A stretch of DNA of 55,668 nucleotides from positions 1-55,668 of the forward strand of contig JAGWVA010000023.1 of the NCBI GenBank assembly GCA_028875855.1, written 5' to 3'. This DNA is from Paracoccaceae bacterium (GTDB lineage Bacteria > Pseudomonadota > Alphaproteobacteria > Rhodobacterales > Rhodobacteraceae). Below the pieces are notes generated by a model, which worked only from the letters and a program-made list of their open reading frames with translations, ran no database searches and was not told the origin of the DNA. The translations under genes and the position numbers were made by a program. Below, piece after piece: positions 52,519 to 55,668 of this stretch (its first letter is position 1; the number at the start of each line of letters is the position of its first letter).

Positions 52519-54225
52519 TTACTTCTTGCGGGACCAGTCGGCGATGTTCCACAGCTCGCTGTCCCACGGGTTGATGTCTTCACCCGCGATCGAGTTTGCC
52601 ACGCCCGAGGTCGTGCCGCGCCAGACGAGCGGAACGATGGTGAACGTGTCCTTGGTGAGCATGTCGTTCATCTTCTTGGCCAGTTCGCCGCGCTTGGCGA
52701 GGTCGGCCGTCTGGCCGAGTTCGGCCACCAGCTTGTCATAGGCCGGATCGCAGTAGCGGTTGATGTTCTCGCCCTGCCACTGGGTCGCCGGACGCGGAGC
52801 CTTGTCGCAGGTGTACATCGACAGGTAGGTCTGCGGATCGGTGCCCGAGAAGTTGTTGGCATACATTTCAACGTCTGCGTAGAACTTCTGGAAGGTGTCC
52901 GGGCTGCCCGGGTCGCCACCGAAGAAGACCGAGGCGTTGATGTTGCGCAGCTGCGTATCGACCCCGATTTCCTTCCACCACTGCTTGATCAGCGCCTGGA
53001 AGTCCTGACGCACGGCGTTGGTCGAGGTCTGGTAGCTCAGCACCAGCTTCTTGCCGTCCTTGTGACGGAAGCCGTCGGCGCCCATCTTCCAGCCGGCCTC
53101 GTCCAGCAGTTTCTTCGCGCCGGCGATGTCCTGCTTGAGGCAGCCCGTGTTGTTCTCGTCGGCATAGGCGGCCGGGGCGGGAACCAGGTTGCAGGTGGGC
53201 TTGCCCGCAGCGCCGTAACCGACCTGCACCAGCAGGTTGCGGTCGATGGCCATCGACAGGGCCTCGCGCACGCGCTTGTCCGACAGGATCGGGTTCGGGT
53301 GCTTGGCGGTCGAGCGTTCATCCGCCGGCAGGCTGGAGGACGGGTCGGTCAGGTTCATCTCGAGCCGTTCGACAAGGCTGCCGAAGGCGGCGACGACCTT
53401 GCCCTTGGCGCCCGCACCGGTCATGCCCTTGAGCACGTCGGGCGAGAGCTGCAGGTTCCAGGCGTAGTCGTATTCGCCGGTCTGGAACACCGCACGCGCG
53501 GCCGCCGCGGCATCCCCGCCGCCCTTGAAGTTCACCGTCGCGAAGGCCGGCTTGTTCGGGTCGCGGTAGTTCGGGTTGGCCTTGAGCTGGATCACGTCGT
53601 TGGGCTTGAAGTTCACCACCTCGAACGGGCCGGTGCCGATCGGGTTGAAGTTCGCCTGCGTGCAGGTCGGCGCGGCGGCGCCCATGCACTTCTCGAACTG
53701 CTTCTTTTGCAGGATCGGCGATTCATAGGACACGAACGGGCCGTAGGGGTCCGGCATCGGCTGCTTGTAGGTGATCTTCACCGTCAGCGGGTCCACGGCC
53801 TCGATCTTCGACACGTTCTGGAAGTGCGACAGCTGCGCGCAGCCGCCCTTCGGGTCCATGCAATACTCGCCGGTGAAGACGACGTCGTCGGCCGTCACCG
53901 CCGAGCCGTCGGACCACTTCAGGCCGGGCTTCAGCTTCCAGGTGATCGACATCAGGTCCTTGGACACGCCGCCATTGGCGACCGTCGGGATGTCGGCGGC
54001 CAGATAGGGGATCATCTCGCCCTTGGGATTGTAGCGCGCCAGCGGCTCGATCACGATCGAGGAGGCCTCGAGGTCCTTCGTCCCGCTCGACAGGTAGGGG
54101 TTCATGATCGAGGGGGCCTGCCAATACAGCAGGTTGAGCTGGCCGTCGCTGCCGCGACCCGCCCCAAAGGCCGGAGCCGCCGCAAGCAGGGCGGCCGCGC
54201 CCAGCATGAGTGACTTCATCTTCAT
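52519..54225 (-). CDS. Periplasmic peptide-binding protein of the ABC transporter
   Basis: This 568-residue SBP family 5 protein has a signal peptide (KSLMLGAAALLAAAPAFG, residues 4-21). Family segments include LEASSIVIEPLARYNPKGEM, WKLKPGLKWSDGSAVTADDV and FNPIGTGPFEVVNF. VREALSMAIDRNLLVQVGYG lies further on. It delivers peptides or a similar solute to the permeases. The first of two close ATGs (54225) is chosen because AAGGAGAG is optimally spaced. It overlaps the stop of the ATPase gene by 4 bases. Ligand identity cannot be inferred. Confidence 0.9.
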   Translation of the reverse strand: MKMKSLMLGAAALLAAAPAFGAGRGSDGQLNLLYWQAPSIMNPYLSSGTKDLEASSIVIEPLARYNPKGEMIPYLAADIPTVANGGVSKDLMSITWKLKPGLKWSDGSAVTADDVVFTGEYCMDPKGGCAQLSHFQNVSKIEAVDPLTVKITYKQPMPDPYGPFVSYESPILQKKQFEKCMGAAAPTCTQANFNPIGTGPFEVVNFKPNDVIQLKANPNYRDPNKPAFATVNFKGGGDAAAAARAVFQTGEYDYAWNLQLSPDVLKGMTGAGAKGKVVAAFGSLVERLEMNLTDPSSSLPADERSTAKHPNPILSDKRVREALSMAIDRNLLVQVGYGAAGKPTCNLVPAPAAYADENNTGCLKQDIAGAKKLLDEAGWKMGADGFRHKDGKKLVLSYQTSTNAVRQDFQALIKQWWKEIGVDTQLRNINASVFFGGDPGSPDTFQKFYADVEMYANNFSGTDPQTYLSMYTCDKAPRPATQWQGENINRYCDPAYDKLVAELGQTADLAKRGELAKKMNDMLTKDTFTIVPLVWRGTTSGVANSIAGEDINPWDSELWNIADWSRKK

Positions 54226-55298
54226 CCGTTCTCTCCTTGTTGGACTGGCGTCGATTGTGCCTCGACCCCGCCGGTTCGGCCGGCGGTGGGGGTTTGTTGT
54301 GTCTCGTCGTAAAGGTGGCAGGCCACAAAACGGCCGGGATGCAGTTCGCGGAAGGCGGGTTCCACCTCGCGGCAGATCGGCATCACCTTGGGGCAGCGGG
54401 TGCAAAAGTTGCACCCCTTCGGCGGATTGGCCGGCGAGGGCACGTCGCCCTTCAGGATGATCCGCTGACGGCTGCTTTCGAGCGAGGGATCGGGCTCGGG
54501 CACGGCCGAGAGCAGCGCCTCGGTATAGGGGTGAAGCGGCGCGTCATAAAGCGCGTCGCGCGGCGCAAGCTCGACCATCTTGCCCAGATACATCACCGCC
54601 ACGCGGTCGGCGATGTGGCGCACCATCGACAGGTCGTGGCTGATGAAGAGATAGGTCAGGCCCATGCGGTCCTGAAGTTCCTCCAGCAGGTTCACCACCT
54701 GGGCCTGGATCGACACGTCGAGCGCGGCGATGGGTTCGTCGCAGACGATGAAGCGCGGGTTGAGCGCAAGCGCCCGCGCGATGCCGATCCGCTGGCGCTG
54801 CCCGCCCGAGAATTCGTGCGGATAGCGGTTGGCGAAACGGCGGTTCAGCCCGACCGCGTCCATCAGCTCGTAGATCCGCTTCAGCCGCTCGGGCTTCGTC
54901 AGCTGCGTATGTTCGACCAGCGGCTCGCCGATGATCTCGGCCACCGTCAGGCGGGGATTCAGGCTCGCCTGCGGGTCCTGAAACACCATCTGCATCTTCG
55001 GGCGCAGCGGGCGCAGCGCGTCCTGTTCCATCTGGCCCACATCCACCCCGTCGATCATGATCGAGCCGTCGGTGATGTCGTAAAGCCGGATCAGCGCGCG
55101 CCCGCAGGTGGACTTGCCGCAGCCGGATTCGCCCACCAGCCCCAGCGTCTCACCCTCAAGGATGTCGAAGGACACATCGTCCACCGCCTTCACGTCGCCG
55201 GTATGGCGGCGCAGGATGCCGGTGTGGATCGGGAAATACATCTTGAGCCCGCGAACCGACACCAGGGTCTTCGCGGACGGTTTCGGGGTGTCAAACAT
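54222..55298 (-). CDS. ABC transporter ATP-binding protein (DppF/OppF type)
   Basis: This 358-residue ATPase has Walker [10 protein letters not shown] (near residue 53), the Q-loop [11 protein letters not shown] and the signature [14 protein letters not shown]. Walker B is [12 protein letters not shown] and the switch histidine lies in FISHDLS. The C-terminal extension with [16 protein letters not shown] and clustered cysteines ([14 protein letters not shown]) is characteristic of oligopeptide ATPases. The ATG at 55298 overlaps the OppD-type gene by 8 bases, and the stop overlaps the binding-protein start. Confidence 0.93.
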   Translation of the reverse strand: MFDTPKPSAKTLVSVRGLKMYFPIHTGILRRHTGDVKAVDDVSFDILEGETLGLVGESGCGKSTCGRALIRLYDITDGSIMIDGVDVGQMEQDALRPLRPKMQMVFQDPQASLNPRLTVAEIIGEPLVEHTQLTKPERLKRIYELMDAVGLNRRFANRYPHEFSGGQRQRIGIARALALNPRFIVCDEPIAALDVSIQAQVVNLLEELQDRMGLTYLFISHDLSMVRHIADRVAVMYLGKMVELAPRDALYDAPLHPYTEALLSAVPEPDPSLESSRQRIILKGDVPSPANPPKGCNFCTRCPKVMPICREVEPAFRELHPGRFVACHLYDETQQTPTAGRTGGVEAQSTPVQQGENG

Positions 55299-55668
55299 CG
55301 CGCGGCCCTCCGGTGGCGGGGTCCCAGAAACAGGCGACGTCATGGCCGCGCCCGACGGGCAGGCGCGGCGGGTTCTGCTGTCCGCAGCGGTCGAAGGCCT
55401 GGGCGCAGCGGTCGCGGAACGGGCAGGCGGCGGGCGCTTTGTAAAGGATCGGCGGCTGGCCCTCGATCACGTTGAGCTTCTCCGGCCGCTCGCCCAGCAC
55501 GCCCGGCACGGTCTTCAGCAGCGCCCGCGTGTAGGGATGCTGCGGATTGCGGAAAAGCTCCTTTACCGGGGCCTGTTCCACGACCTGCCCGCCATACATC
55601 ACCATCACCCGGTCCGCGATCCCTGCGACCACGCCAAGGTCGTGCGTGATCCAGACGATCGCCATGCC
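55291..55668 (-). CDS. ABC transporter ATP-binding protein (DppD/OppD type), C-terminal part
   Basis: The gene runs off the right edge, so its start is outside. The 125 visible residues begin just before the switch histidine ([20 protein letters not shown]) and continue with [20 protein letters not shown]. The cysteine-bearing C-terminal domain follows ([14 protein letters not shown]), the usual oligopeptide ATPase end. With the OppF-type partner it forms the ATPase heterodimer. It is the first visible gene of the operon in transcription order. Confidence 0.9.
   Translation of the reverse strand, partial: GMAIVWITHDLGVVAGIADRVMVMYGGQVVEQAPVKELFRNPQHPYTRALLKTVPGVLGERPEKLNVIEGQPPILYKAPAACPFRDRCAQAFDRCGQQNPPRLPVGRGHDVACFWDPATGGPRDV

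Overview
The window is about 55.7 kb of GC-rich, gene-dense chromosome from an alphaproteobacterium, most likely a member of the Rhodobacteraceae (Rhodobacter/Rhodovulum-like). The reasons are the gene order trpGDC-moaC-moeA-lexA-comEC-gltX-gltA, a LexA box of the alphaproteobacterial GTTC-N7-GTTC type, a holin of the gene-transfer-agent family, a zapA gene preceded by a small coiled-coil gene, and DUF1127-like microproteins. I see no rRNA, CRISPR array, insertion sequence, integrase or replication origin. One tRNA gene (tRNA-Pro, anticodon UGG) is present.

Layout. 1-2.05 kb: the 3' end of a GDP-mannose pyrophosphorylase gene, a DUF2478 gene, and a DUF2892-mobA pair behind an FNR-like box. 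2.1-8.3 kb: a valine-catabolism cluster (mmsB, a 3-hydroxyisobutyryl-CoA hydrolase-like gene, an isobutyryl-CoA dehydrogenase-like gene, mmsA) with a divergent LysR regulator and an unrelated cysteine-cluster gene. 8.4-18.8 kb: housekeeping genes (coaD, gap, tkt, the coiled-coil/zapA pair, grxD, bolA, purL), two DUF1127-like microproteins, a 47-residue membrane peptide, and a structured minus-strand RNA candidate upstream of purL. 18-24 kb: a LysR regulator divergent from a giant fused indolepyruvate ferredoxin oxidoreductase gene, then a PlsC-type acyltransferase and murI.

24.3-28.6 kb: the cytochrome c maturation genes ccmE, ccmF and ccmH, with a two-gene endolysin/holin cassette between ccmE and ccmF. 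The cassette resembles the lysis module used to release gene transfer agent particles. A good promoter reaches ccmF independently and would give a leaderless mRNA. 28.6-42.9 kb: an enoyl-CoA hydratase family gene, gltA, gltX, comEC, lexA with its SOS box, moeA, moaC, trpC, trpD, trpG, an inverted yibQ-like deacetylase gene, and trpE. 42.9-50.3 kb: a SurA/PpiD-like foldase, an aminotransferase, two tandem DUF2127 membrane proteins, a purine phosphoribosyltransferase, fabI, pdxH, a double cold-shock-domain protein and a DUF192 protein. 50.3-55.7 kb: tRNA-Pro with an atypical D-arm, then a dipeptide/oligopeptide ABC transporter operon that runs off the end of the window.

Most of the window is ordinary core genome. 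The points worth a second look are the lysis cassette embedded in the ccm locus, the candidate small RNA at 17.73-17.84 kb, the tRNA-Pro D-arm, several clean operator-like palindromes, and two rare-codon patches inside gltX.
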